Program-made: the position numbers and the translations under genes
Shown here: positions 55,674 through 64,000 of the stretch, one piece after another
How the letters are laid out: each line of letters opens with the position of its first letter
How positions within the stretch are numbered: position 1 is the stretch's first letter
The notes under the pieces: model-generated
Told to the model about the DNA's origin: nothing
Database searches by the model: none
What the model saw: only the letters and a program-made list of their open reading frames with translations
Source of the DNA: Pseudomonas bananamidigenes
GTDB lineage: Bacteria; Pseudomonadota; Gammaproteobacteria; Pseudomonadales; Pseudomonadaceae
Assembly (NCBI RefSeq): GCF_001679645.1
Contig: NZ_LRUN01000022.1
Location: 62,001-126,000 of the forward strand
DNA: 64,000 nucleotides
Reading direction: 5' to 3'

Positions 55674-58384
55674 GCGCCAGTGTGCACCCCCTCACACCGA
55701 TAATGTCGGTAATCGGCCCCCGCGGCGAAACCGTCAGGCAAGTCGAATACCTGCGCACGGTGGCCGGGGAAGCCGTGCGAGCGCTCATCAGTCGACTGCA
55801 CTATGACGCAGCCGGTCATCGGGTTGCACAGCGGGACCCGCGTCTGCCCACGCCCAATACAACAACGGTATTCAGGCTGGACGGCATGGCGGTCAAGGCC
55901 CGCAACGTCGACGGTGGCGAAAACACGGTCCTGCCAGCACTCGACAGCGAGCCTTTGCAGAATTGGGACGCGAACGGAAACCACCGGCAGATGAGCTACG
56001 ACCCGCAACGGCGTCTGCGCAGCGTCACGGAAAACGGGGTAACCGGCTTCGAAAGCTTCAGCTACGACAATGCCTCGGCCGACCCGACGCACAACCGGCG
56101 CGGGCAAATGACGGCGCTGAGCGATCCGTCCGGCGCGGTGCAATTCAACAGCTTCGCCATGAGCGGCCAGGTGCTGGAAGAAACCCGCACCTTCAAGAAC
56201 GGCAAGGCCTGCACCAGTCGTCAGCGCTTCAGCGCAATGGGTGCGCTGTTGCAAACCACCGACGCCGGCGGCCATGTACAACAATCGTCCTACGACATCG
56301 CCGGACAGCTTGTCCGGGCGCGACTACAGCTCAGCGGTCAAAACTTTCTGGGCATTTTGAACGGCGCGGATTACAACGCCGCGGGCCAGATCACCGAACA
56401 GCGACTCGGCAACGGCGTGACCAGCCACTGGCATTACCGCGAGACCGACGGACGTCTGCTTCGACAATATGCGCAAAAGGCTTCGGAACCGGCGATTCAG
56501 GATTTCCAGTATGAATACGACCGGGTGGGCAACCCCGTCCGCATTGTCGACCACACCCGCACAGCGACGTTTTTCCACAACCAGCGGGTCGACGGTGAAC
56601 GCACATTTGGCTATGACTCGATGTACCGCCTGGTCCGCGCCACCGGTTATAGCGACGCCCCGCCTGCAGATAACCCCGGGCGGCCGCAACCCACCGATCC
56701 CGATGACCGACGCAACTATGTCGAGTCTTTCGAATACGACGACGGCAACAACCTGAAAAAACTGACCCACGTACGCGACGGCAACACCTACACCCGCGAG
56801 ATGTTCATCGACCCTGCCAGCAATCGCGGCGTGCGCTGGAAACCGGGGGACCCGGCGCCTGACTTCAGCACCCTTTTCGACCGCGCCGGTAATCTGCTGG
56901 CCTTGCAACCCGGTCAACCGCTGCACTGGAACAGCCGCCATCAGCTGGAGTCGCTGATCCTCGTGGATCACGTCGGCGGTCCGCCCGACCAGGAGCTGTA
57001 TCACTACAGTCAGGGCAAAAGGGTATACAAACGCCATGAAACCCATACCAGCACAGTCAGCCATGTGACTGAAGTGCATTACGCGAGAAGTCTGGAAATC
57101 CGCACCAAAAGCAACGGTGAAGAACTGCACCGGATCACTGTCGCCACCGGCGTCGGCGAGGTGACGTGTCTGCACTGGGTCGCCGGCAAGCCGCCCGGCA
57201 TCGATGCTGATCGGGTGTGTTATTCCCATTCCGACCACTTGGGATCGAGCGTCACGCAGCTCGATCAACGGGCGCAGGTGATCAGCCGCGAAAGCTATTA
57301 CCCTTTCGGCAATACCGCGTCGCTGGCTGCCCGCTCGCAGATCGAAGCGGACTACAAGTTCACCCGCTATTGCGGCAAGGAAATGGATGTCACCGGGCTT
57401 TATTACTACGGGGCGCGGTATTACGCGCCGTGGTTTTGTCGCTGGGTGAGCGCCGACCCGGCGAGAGAGGTTGACGGTCTGAACCTGTATGGATTTGTCG
57501 GAAATAATCCGCTCAGGTATGTGGATCAAGCAGGCAAACAGAAGGAAGAGCGCGCCATTCTCGATTACTCGGCGTTCATTACCGGACTCGGCAACTATGC
57601 CTCCAACACGATGGATCTCATGGATGCCATTGCTCACCAGAAAAACATCGGCCGCTCGCTGCTGAAGAATCTGATTGGCGAATCCATCAATGCGGCTGTT
57701 GCCTTTGTCGGTGGCTATTTGGGTAGCCAGAACTTCGACTTTCTCCTGCCGGACGATCCACATGTGGCCAACTTCACGTCTCAAACCAGGCCCCCGTTTT
57801 CGCAAGGCCTGGTGGGAGGAAACATCGGCGCCGAAATTGCGGGCGGGCTTTTCAGTCAATTTGTTCCGAGCGCACACCTGATCAGACCCTTGATTCCGCA
57901 AACGTCGAAAATGACTGTGCAAACCATTGATCGCGAAGTCGGTATCGACCCATCAATTGAAGAAACGGACTGGCTGCAGACGTTCATCGGCATATTTCTG
58001 AACAATGTCGTCGGATCAACCGTTCCAGGCGTCAACGTGGCGCTGGGCATGGGTTCGCGGGTACAGGAGGCCGAGGACATCAAGTCCGGACTGGATCCGG
58101 TCAAACTGCTGAAGATCGAAAAAATGCTGGACAGCTGGGAATCGGCGGTCAGAAAACGCTCGGCAGATGCTGAAAAGGCGTTCGCCGAATTGAATCTGCA
58201 GATTGTAACTTCTGGCTCGCAACGAATCGTGCGCCGAGACCTGCAAGAACAGACCAGCGCTGTACTCGGCATGATTGAAAGCACACGGACAACTGTGTTC
58301 TGGATGAGGCAGGACGCAACCTCTGATGGCCGCTACCTGATGAAGCAGGCACGCGATCGCAAACGCGCATACGATCGTCATTGA
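55670..58384 (+). CDS. Tc toxin TcC subunit with RHS core and hypervariable toxin domain
   Basis: A 904-aa TcC. YD-type RHS repeats fill residues about 60-560. The RHS core at about 575-622 reads GLYYYGARYYAPWFCRWVSA, then DPAREVDGLNLYGFVGNNPLR and YVDQAGK, where the autoprotease that frees the toxin domain resides. After residue about 623 comes a C-terminal region of about 280 aa that shares no motif I recognise. It is mainly helical with hydrophobic stretches (SINAAVAFVGGYLGS, AEIAGGLFSQF) and has a basic end (QARDRKRAYDRH). No R-S-E set of ADP-ribosyltransferases is visible, unlike TccC3/TccC5. The start ATG overlaps the TcB stop. Confidence 0.88.
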   Translation: MSASVHPLTPIMSVIGPRGETVRQVEYLRTVAGEAVRALISRLHYDAAGHRVAQRDPRLPTPNTTTVFRLDGMAVKARNVDGGENTVLPALDSEPLQNWDANGNHRQMSYDPQRRLRSVTENGVTGFESFSYDNASADPTHNRRGQMTALSDPSGAVQFNSFAMSGQVLEETRTFKNGKACTSRQRFSAMGALLQTTDAGGHVQQSSYDIAGQLVRARLQLSGQNFLGILNGADYNAAGQITEQRLGNGVTSHWHYRETDGRLLRQYAQKASEPAIQDFQYEYDRVGNPVRIVDHTRTATFFHNQRVDGERTFGYDSMYRLVRATGYSDAPPADNPGRPQPTDPDDRRNYVESFEYDDGNNLKKLTHVRDGNTYTREMFIDPASNRGVRWKPGDPAPDFSTLFDRAGNLLALQPGQPLHWNSRHQLESLILVDHVGGPPDQELYHYSQGKRVYKRHETHTSTVSHVTEVHYARSLEIRTKSNGEELHRITVATGVGEVTCLHWVAGKPPGIDADRVCYSHSDHLGSSVTQLDQRAQVISRESYYPFGNTASLAARSQIEADYKFTRYCGKEMDVTGLYYYGARYYAPWFCRWVSADPAREVDGLNLYGFVGNNPLRYVDQAGKQKEERAILDYSAFITGLGNYASNTMDLMDAIAHQKNIGRSLLKNLIGESINAAVAFVGGYLGSQNFDFLLPDDPHVANFTSQTRPPFSQGLVGGNIGAEIAGGLFSQFVPSAHLIRPLIPQTSKMTVQTIDREVGIDPSIEETDWLQTFIGIFLNNVVGSTVPGVNVALGMGSRVQEAEDIKSGLDPVKLLKIEKMLDSWESAVRKRSADAEKAFAELNLQIVTSGSQRIVRRDLQEQTSAVLGMIESTRTTVFWMRQDATSDGRYLMKQARDRKRAYDRH

Positions 58385-58507
58385 GTCCAGGATCGCATTC
58401 CATGACAAACGGTTTCGAAAAGGCGGAACCGCCGAATCGAGCATGCGTGGGAGACTCCGCCCGCGCATGCTATCGTGCCCGCCCCACCTGCCAACCGCTG
58501 ACCCAGC

Positions 58508-60268
58508 ATGCTGCCGACTTCCCGTACCCTGCGTCTGTTGCTATACACCCTGCTGATCCTCGCCGGCGCCGCCCTCGCTGCAACGCTTGCGATCCGTCAC
58601 GCCGAACGCCAGGCGCTGGTGGAGGACGCCGCCCGGGCCAACCAGCAACTGGCGCTTTACGCCAACTCGCTGCACACCCTGATCGACCGCTATCGCGCCC
58701 TGCCCGCCGTGCTGGCGCTGGACCCGCAATTGCGTGCGGCGCTGGCAGCTCCCGTGGATGCCGAGCAGCAAGCGGCGCTGAACCTGAAGCTGGAAAAAAT
58801 CAACGGCGCCGCACAATCCTCCACCCTTGAATTGCTCGATCACACCGGCCTTGCGGTAGCCGCCAGCAACTGGCGTCTGCCCAGCAGTTACGTTGGCCAC
58901 AACTACGGCTTTCGCCCGTACTTCAGTCAGACCCGCACCCAGGGCACCGGGCGCTTTTATGCGGTCGGGGTGACCAGCGGGATTCCCGGTTATTTCCTGT
59001 CCAGCGCGGTGCTCGGCGACAACGGCGAGTTCCTCGGAGCGATGGTGGTCAAGCTGGAATTCCCGGAGCTGGAGCGCGAATGGAGCCACGGTAACGACAC
59101 GCTGCTGGTCAGCGATGCCCGGGGCATCATCTTCATCGCCAACCAGCCCGACTGGCGCTATCGCCTGCTGCACCCGCTGACCCCGGCCGATTACCGGGAG
59201 ATCAAGACCACTCGCCAGTACGACAAACAATCGCTGGTGCCGCTGACTCATCTGTCGCTGCGCCGCTTCGATGACAACAGCGACCTGCGTCGGGTCGAGG
59301 GGCCGCAGGGCACGGCAGATTATCTGTGGGAATCCCTGCCGCTGACGGCCGAAGGCTGGACCCTGCACCTGCTGCGTCGTCCGCAGCTGTCCTTCGAAGA
59401 CCAGCGCAATGCCGGGCTCGCCGCCGCCGGGGTGTGGCTGGCGCTGGTGTTCCTGTTGTTGTTCCTCAATCAACGCTGGCGCCTGGCGAAAGTGCGCCAG
59501 CGCAGCCGCGAAGAGCTTGAGCAACTGGTCGAGGAACGTACCCGGGATTTGCGCACTGCTCAGGATGGTCTGGTGCAATCAGCCAAACTGGCGGCCCTCG
59601 GGCAGATGTCCGCCGCGCTGGCCCACGAAATCAATCAGCCGCTGACCGCCCAGCGCATGCAACTGGCGACCCTGCGCCTGCTGCTCGATCATGGCCGCGT
59701 CGATGACGCCTGCAAGGCGCTCAAACCGGTGGACGAGATGCTCACGCGTATGGCAGCCCTCACCGCTCACTTGAAAACCTTCGCCCGCAAGAGCCCCAGC
59801 GGTTTGCGCGAGCGGCTGGACCTGGCGACGGTGGTCGATCAGGCCCTGCAATTGCTGGACGCCAGAATGCGCGACGAACAGGTCAGCCTCGTGCTGCACC
59901 TGACCCGTCCGGCCTGGGTGCGCGGCGATGCAATTCGTCTTGAGCAAGTGCTGATCAACCTGCTGCGCAACGCCCTCGATGCGATGCAGGGCAAGCCTTG
60001 CAAACGTCTGGAAATCCGTCTGGAAGCCGATGAACAGTTGTGGCGCCTGAGCGTCATCGACAATGGCGGCGGCATTGCCGAAGAGCATCTGAGTCAGGTG
60101 TTCGATCCTTTCTTCACTACCAAACCGGTGGGCGACGGCCTCGGTCTGGGACTGGCGGTATCCTTCGCCATCGTCCATGAATCCGGCGGTCGCCTGAGCG
60201 CCGAGAATGGCGACAACGGCGCGGTGTTCAGCCTGACCCTGCCGATCGATCTGGAGGCGCATATCTGA
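58508..60268 (+). CDS. dctB: C4-dicarboxylate sensor histidine kinase DctB
   Basis: A 586-aa membrane kinase. TM1 spans about 8-28 and a double-CACHE periplasmic domain (about 30-290) contains YVGHNYGFRPYFSQTRTQGT and RFYAVGVTSGIPGYFLSSAV, typical of DctB ligand pockets. TM2 is at about 300-322. HisKA is GQMSAALAHEINQPL with the phosphoacceptor His, and the HATPase has LINLLRNALDAM, SVIDNGGGIAEEHL and GDGLGLGLAVSFAIVHESG. It activates DctD by phosphorylation in response to dicarboxylates. An extended -10 TGC-TATCGT and the inverted arms GCATGCG/CGCATGC (58441-58470) lie upstream, as a possible operator. It overlaps dctD by 1 base. Confidence 0.93.
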   Translation: MLPTSRTLRLLLYTLLILAGAALAATLAIRHAERQALVEDAARANQQLALYANSLHTLIDRYRALPAVLALDPQLRAALAAPVDAEQQAALNLKLEKINGAAQSSTLELLDHTGLAVAASNWRLPSSYVGHNYGFRPYFSQTRTQGTGRFYAVGVTSGIPGYFLSSAVLGDNGEFLGAMVVKLEFPELEREWSHGNDTLLVSDARGIIFIANQPDWRYRLLHPLTPADYREIKTTRQYDKQSLVPLTHLSLRRFDDNSDLRRVEGPQGTADYLWESLPLTAEGWTLHLLRRPQLSFEDQRNAGLAAAGVWLALVFLLLFLNQRWRLAKVRQRSREELEQLVEERTRDLRTAQDGLVQSAKLAALGQMSAALAHEINQPLTAQRMQLATLRLLLDHGRVDDACKALKPVDEMLTRMAALTAHLKTFARKSPSGLRERLDLATVVDQALQLLDARMRDEQVSLVLHLTRPAWVRGDAIRLEQVLINLLRNALDAMQGKPCKRLEIRLEADEQLWRLSVIDNGGGIAEEHLSQVFDPFFTTKPVGDGLGLGLAVSFAIVHESGGRLSAENGDNGAVFSLTLPIDLEAHI

Positions 60269-61596
60269 TGCTCAACGCGGTGATGGTGGTCGATGACGAA
60301 AGCAGCATCCGCAGCGCCGTCGAGCAGTGGCTGAGCCTGTCCGGATTCGAAGTGCAGCTGTTCAGCCGCACCGAGGATTGCCTGGCGGCGCTGCCGAAAC
60401 ACTTTGCCGGGGTGATTCTCAGCGACGTGCGCATGCCCGGCCTCAGCGGTCTTGAGCTGCTGGCCGAAGTCCGGCGCCGCGATGCCGACCTGCCGGTGAT
60501 CCTGCTTACCGGCCATGGCGATGTCCCGATGGCAGTCGAAGCCATGCGCGACGGCGCCTATGATTTTCTCGAAAAACCCTTCAGCCCCGAGACCCTGCTC
60601 GGCAGTCTGCGCCGGGCGCTCGACAAACGCCGGCTGGTACTGGAGAACCGCGCACTGCACACGCAGGCCGACAACCGCGCGAAACTCGACGCAACGTTGC
60701 TCGGTGTGTCCCGTGGCTTGCAGACCTTGCGCCGGCAGGTGCTGGATCTGGCGACGCTGCCGGTCAACGTGCTGATCCGTGGCGAAACCGGCAGCGGCAA
60801 GGAGCTGGTCGCCCGCTGCCTGCACGACTTCGGCCCCCGCGCCGACAAACCCTTCGTGGCGCTCAACTGCGCAGCGATCCCGGAGCAGTTGTTCGAAGCC
60901 GAGTTGTTCGGCCATGAGAGCGGCGCCTTCACCGGGGCTTCCGGCAAACGCATCGGCAAGCTGGAATACGCCGATGGCGGCACGCTCTTTCTCGATGAAA
61001 TCGAAAGCATGCCGCTGGCCCAGCAAGTGAAACTGCTGCGGGTGTTGCAGGAGCAGAAGCTGGAACGATTGGGGTCGAACCAGAGCATTCGTGTGGACTT
61101 GCGCATCGTGGCGGCCACCAAACCCGATCTGCTGGACGAAGCCCGAGCCGGGCGCTTTCGCGAGGATCTGGCGTATCGCCTGAACGTTGCGCAGCTGCAC
61201 CTGCCGCCGCTGCGGGATCGTCGCGAAGACATTCCGTTGTTGTTCGAAGCGTTCGCCCAGAATGCCGCCCAGCGCCTGGGCCGAACCTTCCCGCCGCTCA
61301 GTGGTGCGCAATTGAGCCATCTGCTGAGTCACGACTGGCCGGGCAACGTTCGCGAGTTGGCGAACGTCGCCGAGCGGCAGGTGCTGGGGCTGGATGAGCC
61401 GGTGCAGGGTATCGATCCGGGCCAGTCGCTGGCGGCGCAGCAGGAGGCGTTTGAGGCGCAGTGTTTGCGAGCTGCTTTGACCCGGCACAAGGGCGATGTG
61501 AAAGCCGTACTGGAAGAACTGCAACTGCCCCGGCGCACCTTCAATGAAAAGATGCAGCGGCATGGTTTGACCCGGGAAATGTTCGTACCCGATTGA
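60268..61596 (+). CDS. dctD: Sigma-54-dependent response regulator DctD
   Basis: A 442-aa NtrC-type activator. The receiver has AVMVVDDESSIRSAVEQWLS and ILSDVRMPGLSGLELL (phosphoacceptor Asp), with LTGHGDV and the Lys in FLEKPF. The AAA+ domain has IRGETGSGKELVARCLH (Walker A), the GAFTGA loop (FGHESGAFTGASGKRIG), which contacts sigma-54, and GTLFLDEIESMPLA (Walker B). The C-terminal Fis-type HTH ends LPRRTFNEKMQRHGL. The kinase gene overlaps its ATG by one base. A sigma-54 promoter 136 bases after its stop makes the permease gene the probable target. Confidence 0.95.
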   Translation: MLNAVMVVDDESSIRSAVEQWLSLSGFEVQLFSRTEDCLAALPKHFAGVILSDVRMPGLSGLELLAEVRRRDADLPVILLTGHGDVPMAVEAMRDGAYDFLEKPFSPETLLGSLRRALDKRRLVLENRALHTQADNRAKLDATLLGVSRGLQTLRRQVLDLATLPVNVLIRGETGSGKELVARCLHDFGPRADKPFVALNCAAIPEQLFEAELFGHESGAFTGASGKRIGKLEYADGGTLFLDEIESMPLAQQVKLLRVLQEQKLERLGSNQSIRVDLRIVAATKPDLLDEARAGRFREDLAYRLNVAQLHLPPLRDRREDIPLLFEAFAQNAAQRLGRTFPPLSGAQLSHLLSHDWPGNVRELANVAERQVLGLDEPVQGIDPGQSLAAQQEAFEAQCLRAALTRHKGDVKAVLEELQLPRRTFNEKMQRHGLTREMFVPD

Positions 61597-61607
61597 TCGC
61601 TCCCACG

Positions 61608-61640
61608 TGATCGTTCCCACGCTCTGCGTGGGAACGATCA
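61608..61640. repeat. Short perfect hairpin of the dispersed repeat family, after dctD
   Basis: TGATCGTTCCCACGC (61608-61622), loop TCT, GCGTGGGAACGATCA (61626-61640): a 15-bp perfect stem. The arms match the outer arms of the element at 46179-46288. It lies 11 bases after dctD and may serve as its terminator, although no T-run follows. Confidence 0.8.
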
Positions 61641-61731
61641 GATAGGCGGAAATCCGCTCATTCATTCCTGGTCATCGGCAAAAACCCGCTCAACAAATCT
61701 CCCTTCCCCCTCTAAACCGGCCCTCTCCCCG

Positions 61732-61748
61732 TTGGCACAGCTCCTGCT
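61732..61748 (+). promoter_or_regulatory. Sigma-54 promoter of the kgtP-like gene
   Basis: TTGGCACAGCTCCTGCT: the -24 GG (61734-61735) and -12 GC (61746-61747) are spaced by 10 bases, matching TTGGCAC-N5-TTGCT at all but one position. It lies 63 bases upstream of the ATG. DctD sits directly upstream of it. I could not identify the enhancer sites. Confidence 0.85.
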
Positions 61749-61810
61749 ATAGCCCCCGCAGGCTGCGCTTCGACGCGCCCCACAAAAACAATTAAACGAA
61801 GGATCCTTCA

Positions 61811-63130
61811 ATGGATAACTCCAACGCCCTGCCTCTTGGGTCGGCAGCCGTGCCGGTCAAAGAAAAAACCACCGCCAGTCGCATCAAGTCGATCTTCAGC
61901 GGTTCCGTCGGCAACATGGTCGAGTGGTATGACTGGTATGTCTATGCCGCCTTCTCGCTGTACTTCGCCAAGACCTTCTTCCCCGCCGGTTCCACCACCG
62001 CCCAATTGATGAACACCGCCGCGATCTTCGCCGTGGGCTTTCTGATGCGCCCGATCGGTGGCTGGCTGATGGGCCTGTACGCCGACAAGGTCGGCCGCAA
62101 GAAAGCGCTGATGGCCTCGGTGTACCTGATGTGCTTCGGCTCCTTGCTGATCGCCCTCAGCCCCGGTTATGAAACCATTGGCATCATCTCGCCGATCCTG
62201 CTGGTGTTCGCCCGCTTGCTGCAAGGTCTGTCGGTCGGTGGCGAATACGGCACTTCGGCCACCTACCTGTCAGAAATGGCGACCAAGGAACGTCGCGGCT
62301 TCTTCTCCAGTTTCCAGTACGTGACCCTGATTTCCGGCCAGCTCATCGCACTCGGCGTGCTGATCGTGCTGCAACAGATACTCACCACCGAACAGCTGTA
62401 CGCCTGGGGCTGGCGCATTCCGTTCGCCATCGGCGCGCTGTGCGCCATCGTGGCGCTGTACCTGCGTCGCGGCATGGAAGAAACCGAATCCTTCGTGAAA
62501 AAAGAGAAGTCCAGGGAAAGCGCCATGCGCACCCTGCTGCGTCACCCGAAGGAACTGCTCACCGTGGTCGGCCTGACCATGGGCGGTACGCTGGCGTTCT
62601 ACACCTACACCACCTACATGCAGAAATACCTGGTGAACACCGTCGGCATGAGCATCTCCGACTCCACCACCATTTCGGCGGCCACGCTGTTCCTGTTCAT
62701 GTGCCTGCAACCGATCATCGGCGGCCTGTCCGACAAGATCGGGCGTCGTCCGATTCTGATCGCCTTCGGCGTGCTCGGGACGATCTTCACCGTGCCGATC
62801 CTGATGACCCTGCACACCATCCAGACCTGGTGGGGCGCGTTCTTCCTGATCATGGCGGCGCTGATCATCGTCAGCGGCTACACCTCGATCAACGCCGTGG
62901 TGAAGGCCGAACTGTTCCCGACCGAGATCCGCGCCCTGGGCGTCGGCCTGCCGTACGCACTGACCGTATCGATTTTCGGCGGCACCGCCGAATACATCGC
63001 GCTGTGGTTCAAGAGCATCGGCATGGAAACCGGCTACTACTGGTACGTGACCGCGTGCATCGCGGTGTCCCTGCTGGTGTACATCACCATGAAAGACACC
63101 CGGAAACATTCGCGCATCGTCACTGACTGA
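61811..63130 (+). CDS. kgtP: MFS 2-oxoglutarate/dicarboxylate-type permease (KgtP-like)
   Basis: A 439-aa MFS transporter with 12 predicted TM segments. The MHS-family signature is present: GNMVEWYDWYVYAAFSLYFA at TM1, and MRPIGGWLMGLYADKVGRKK with the loop 2-3 motif, then LLQGLSVGGEYGTSATYLSE. The second loop motif is LSDKIGRRPILIAFG. These features match KgtP, the proton:2-oxoglutarate symporter of pseudomonads, and the neighbourhood is dctBD. The RBS AAGGA precedes the ATG at 61811. The sigma-54 promoter implies induction through DctD by dicarboxylates. Substrate specificity rests on family resemblance and context. Confidence 0.9.
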   Translation: MDNSNALPLGSAAVPVKEKTTASRIKSIFSGSVGNMVEWYDWYVYAAFSLYFAKTFFPAGSTTAQLMNTAAIFAVGFLMRPIGGWLMGLYADKVGRKKALMASVYLMCFGSLLIALSPGYETIGIISPILLVFARLLQGLSVGGEYGTSATYLSEMATKERRGFFSSFQYVTLISGQLIALGVLIVLQQILTTEQLYAWGWRIPFAIGALCAIVALYLRRGMEETESFVKKEKSRESAMRTLLRHPKELLTVVGLTMGGTLAFYTYTTYMQKYLVNTVGMSISDSTTISAATLFLFMCLQPIIGGLSDKIGRRPILIAFGVLGTIFTVPILMTLHTIQTWWGAFFLIMAALIIVSGYTSINAVVKAELFPTEIRALGVGLPYALTVSIFGGTAEYIALWFKSIGMETGYYWYVTACIAVSLLVYITMKDTRKHSRIVTD

Positions 63131-63172
63131 TCGGGTTTATTCAGCCACTGCAATGGTGGCTGTTCTGGCCCC

Positions 63173-63242
63173 ATCGCGAGCAAGCTCGCTCCCACATTGG
63201 ATCGGCGTACAACTGACCCTGTGGGAGCGAGCTTGCTCGCGA
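63173..63242. repeat. REP pair (REPIN) after kgtP
   Basis: ATCGCGAGCAAGCTCGCTCC from 63173 and its inverse GGGAGCGAGCTTGCTCGCGA ending at about 63241, both with CCAC/GTGG flanks. It fills the gap between convergent genes. Confidence 0.85.
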
Positions 63243-63259
63243 TTGAAGTCACCTCGATA

Positions 63260-64000
63260 TCAGGACAACTCGGCAACGCCCTGTTTACCGCCATAACGCT
63301 TCTGCGCATAAGACGCGCCCACGATCATCACCAGCAGAATCCCCCCCAGCACCGCCGACGAACCGATGGTGCCAAAATCCAGACCGCCCTTCTCATGGGA
63401 CTTGGTCATCAAGTCGCCCAGGGTCGCGCCAAACGGCCGGGTCAGCACGAACGCCACCCAGAACAGCGCGACGGTCGAAATCTTCGTGAAGTACTTGAGC
63501 AGCACCACCACGGCAATCGCCGAGCCGATCAACAGCGCGCCGCCGGCAAAGCCCAGGCCCGAGTCGTCCGCCAGGTAATCGCCGAGCGCGGTGCCCAGAG
63601 TGTTGGAGAACAGGATCGCCATCCAGTAGAACATCTCGCCGCGAAAGCTCTGCACCTTGGTGACATTGAGCGAGTCGCCGCTCAGGCGCCACGCCGCAAA
63701 AATTGCCAGCAGGATCGCGATCAGGATCATGGAACCGGTGGCATAGCCCAGCTCCAGCGTGCGGTCCATGAAGTCGGACATGGTGGTACCGGCGGTGCTG
63801 GTCGACAGGATCACGATCCAGTACAGCAGCGGCTTGTAAGTCCTGGACATCAGTTGCGTGACCAGCGTCAGGACGAACACGCTGATGAGGATCAGCGAGC
63901 TCATCGCATAGCCGACGTTGAGGGTCATCGACAGCAAATCCCCTGCGGTTTCCCCGAGGGTCGTCGCGCAGATTTTCATGACCCAGAAGGCCAGGGTGAT
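63260..64000 (-). CDS. COG4705-type membrane protein with internal repeats, 5' end outside window
   Basis: The frame is open from base 64000, so the gene starts beyond the window; at least 246 aa are encoded here, ending GGKQGVAELS. About seven TM segments are visible. Four repeats of one pattern occur: TTLGETAGDLLS...NVGYA, STAGTTMSDFMDRTLELGYA, NTLGTALGDYLADDSGLGFA and RPFGATLGDLMTKSHEKGG. Each has G-T-x2-(G/S)-D after a hydrophobic segment. This fits the COG4705 family of uncharacterised membrane proteins (the E. coli-like 'repeat-containing' kind). Function unknown. Confidence 0.75.
   Translation of the reverse strand: MTLAFWVMKICATTLGETAGDLLSMTLNVGYAMSSLILISVFVLTLVTQLMSRTYKPLLYWIVILSTSTAGTTMSDFMDRTLELGYATGSMILIAILLAIFAAWRLSGDSLNVTKVQSFRGEMFYWMAILFSNTLGTALGDYLADDSGLGFAGGALLIGSAIAVVVLLKYFTKISTVALFWVAFVLTRPFGATLGDLMTKSHEKGGLDFGTIGSSAVLGGILLVMIVGASYAQKRYGGKQGVAELS

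Overview
The window is GC-rich chromosomal DNA from a Pseudomonas, most likely of the P. fluorescens group. The evidence is the gene set: mvaT (a Pseudomonas H-NS-like protein), a class II pyruvate kinase of 483 aa, argJ-secA-dciA, dctBD next to a 2-oxoglutarate permease, a DUF6124 gene, and paired REP elements (REPINs) in many intergenic gaps. No tRNA, rRNA, CRISPR array, transposase or integrase was seen.

Layout. 1-11.7 kb is core metabolism and housekeeping: a ketopantoate reductase-like gene cut by the window start, a membrane histidine kinase, a PduO-type adenosyltransferase, a Nudix/ThiE-like fusion, a glutathione S-transferase, argJ, secA, dciA and a YjgR/HerA-like ATPase. 11.9-16.8 kb has a dCACHE chemoreceptor and a three-gene overlapping operon (glycosyltransferase, deacetylase-like, flippase-like membrane protein) that looks like a glycolipid or glycan pathway. 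17-20.2 kb holds purU, mvaT and sbcB. 20.3-27 kb is a six-gene operon (RDD, SpoIIM-like, DUF4129, DUF4350, MoxR ATPase, DUF58) in which every junction overlaps.

The accessory part is a Tc (ABC) insecticidal-type toxin system. Its TcA side (27.1-42.6 kb, minus strand) encodes a TcA split into two polypeptides, a coupled 1467-aa protein of Ig-like domains, and an upstream gene of about eleven Ig-like repeats that is broken by one in-frame TGA. Its TcB and TcC side (51.2-58.4 kb, plus strand) is a separate locus. Between them lie 8 kb of ordinary genes: DUF6124, PilZ, a lipoprotein, pyk, enoyl-CoA hydratase, a ferredoxin reductase, a diguanylate cyclase and fumarase. Both toxin loci carry a similar 16-bp operator-like element (CTGWCAGWWMTGACAG) just upstream of their first genes, which suggests one regulator for the split locus.

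58.5-64 kb has dctB-dctD, a kgtP-like permease with a near-perfect sigma-54 promoter, and a partial repeat-containing membrane protein.

The least described parts are the Ig-rich accessory proteins of the Tc system, the shared palindrome, the C-terminal toxin domain of the TcC protein, and a structured leader in front of the DUF6124 gene. All functional statements come from reading motifs by eye; no database search was run.
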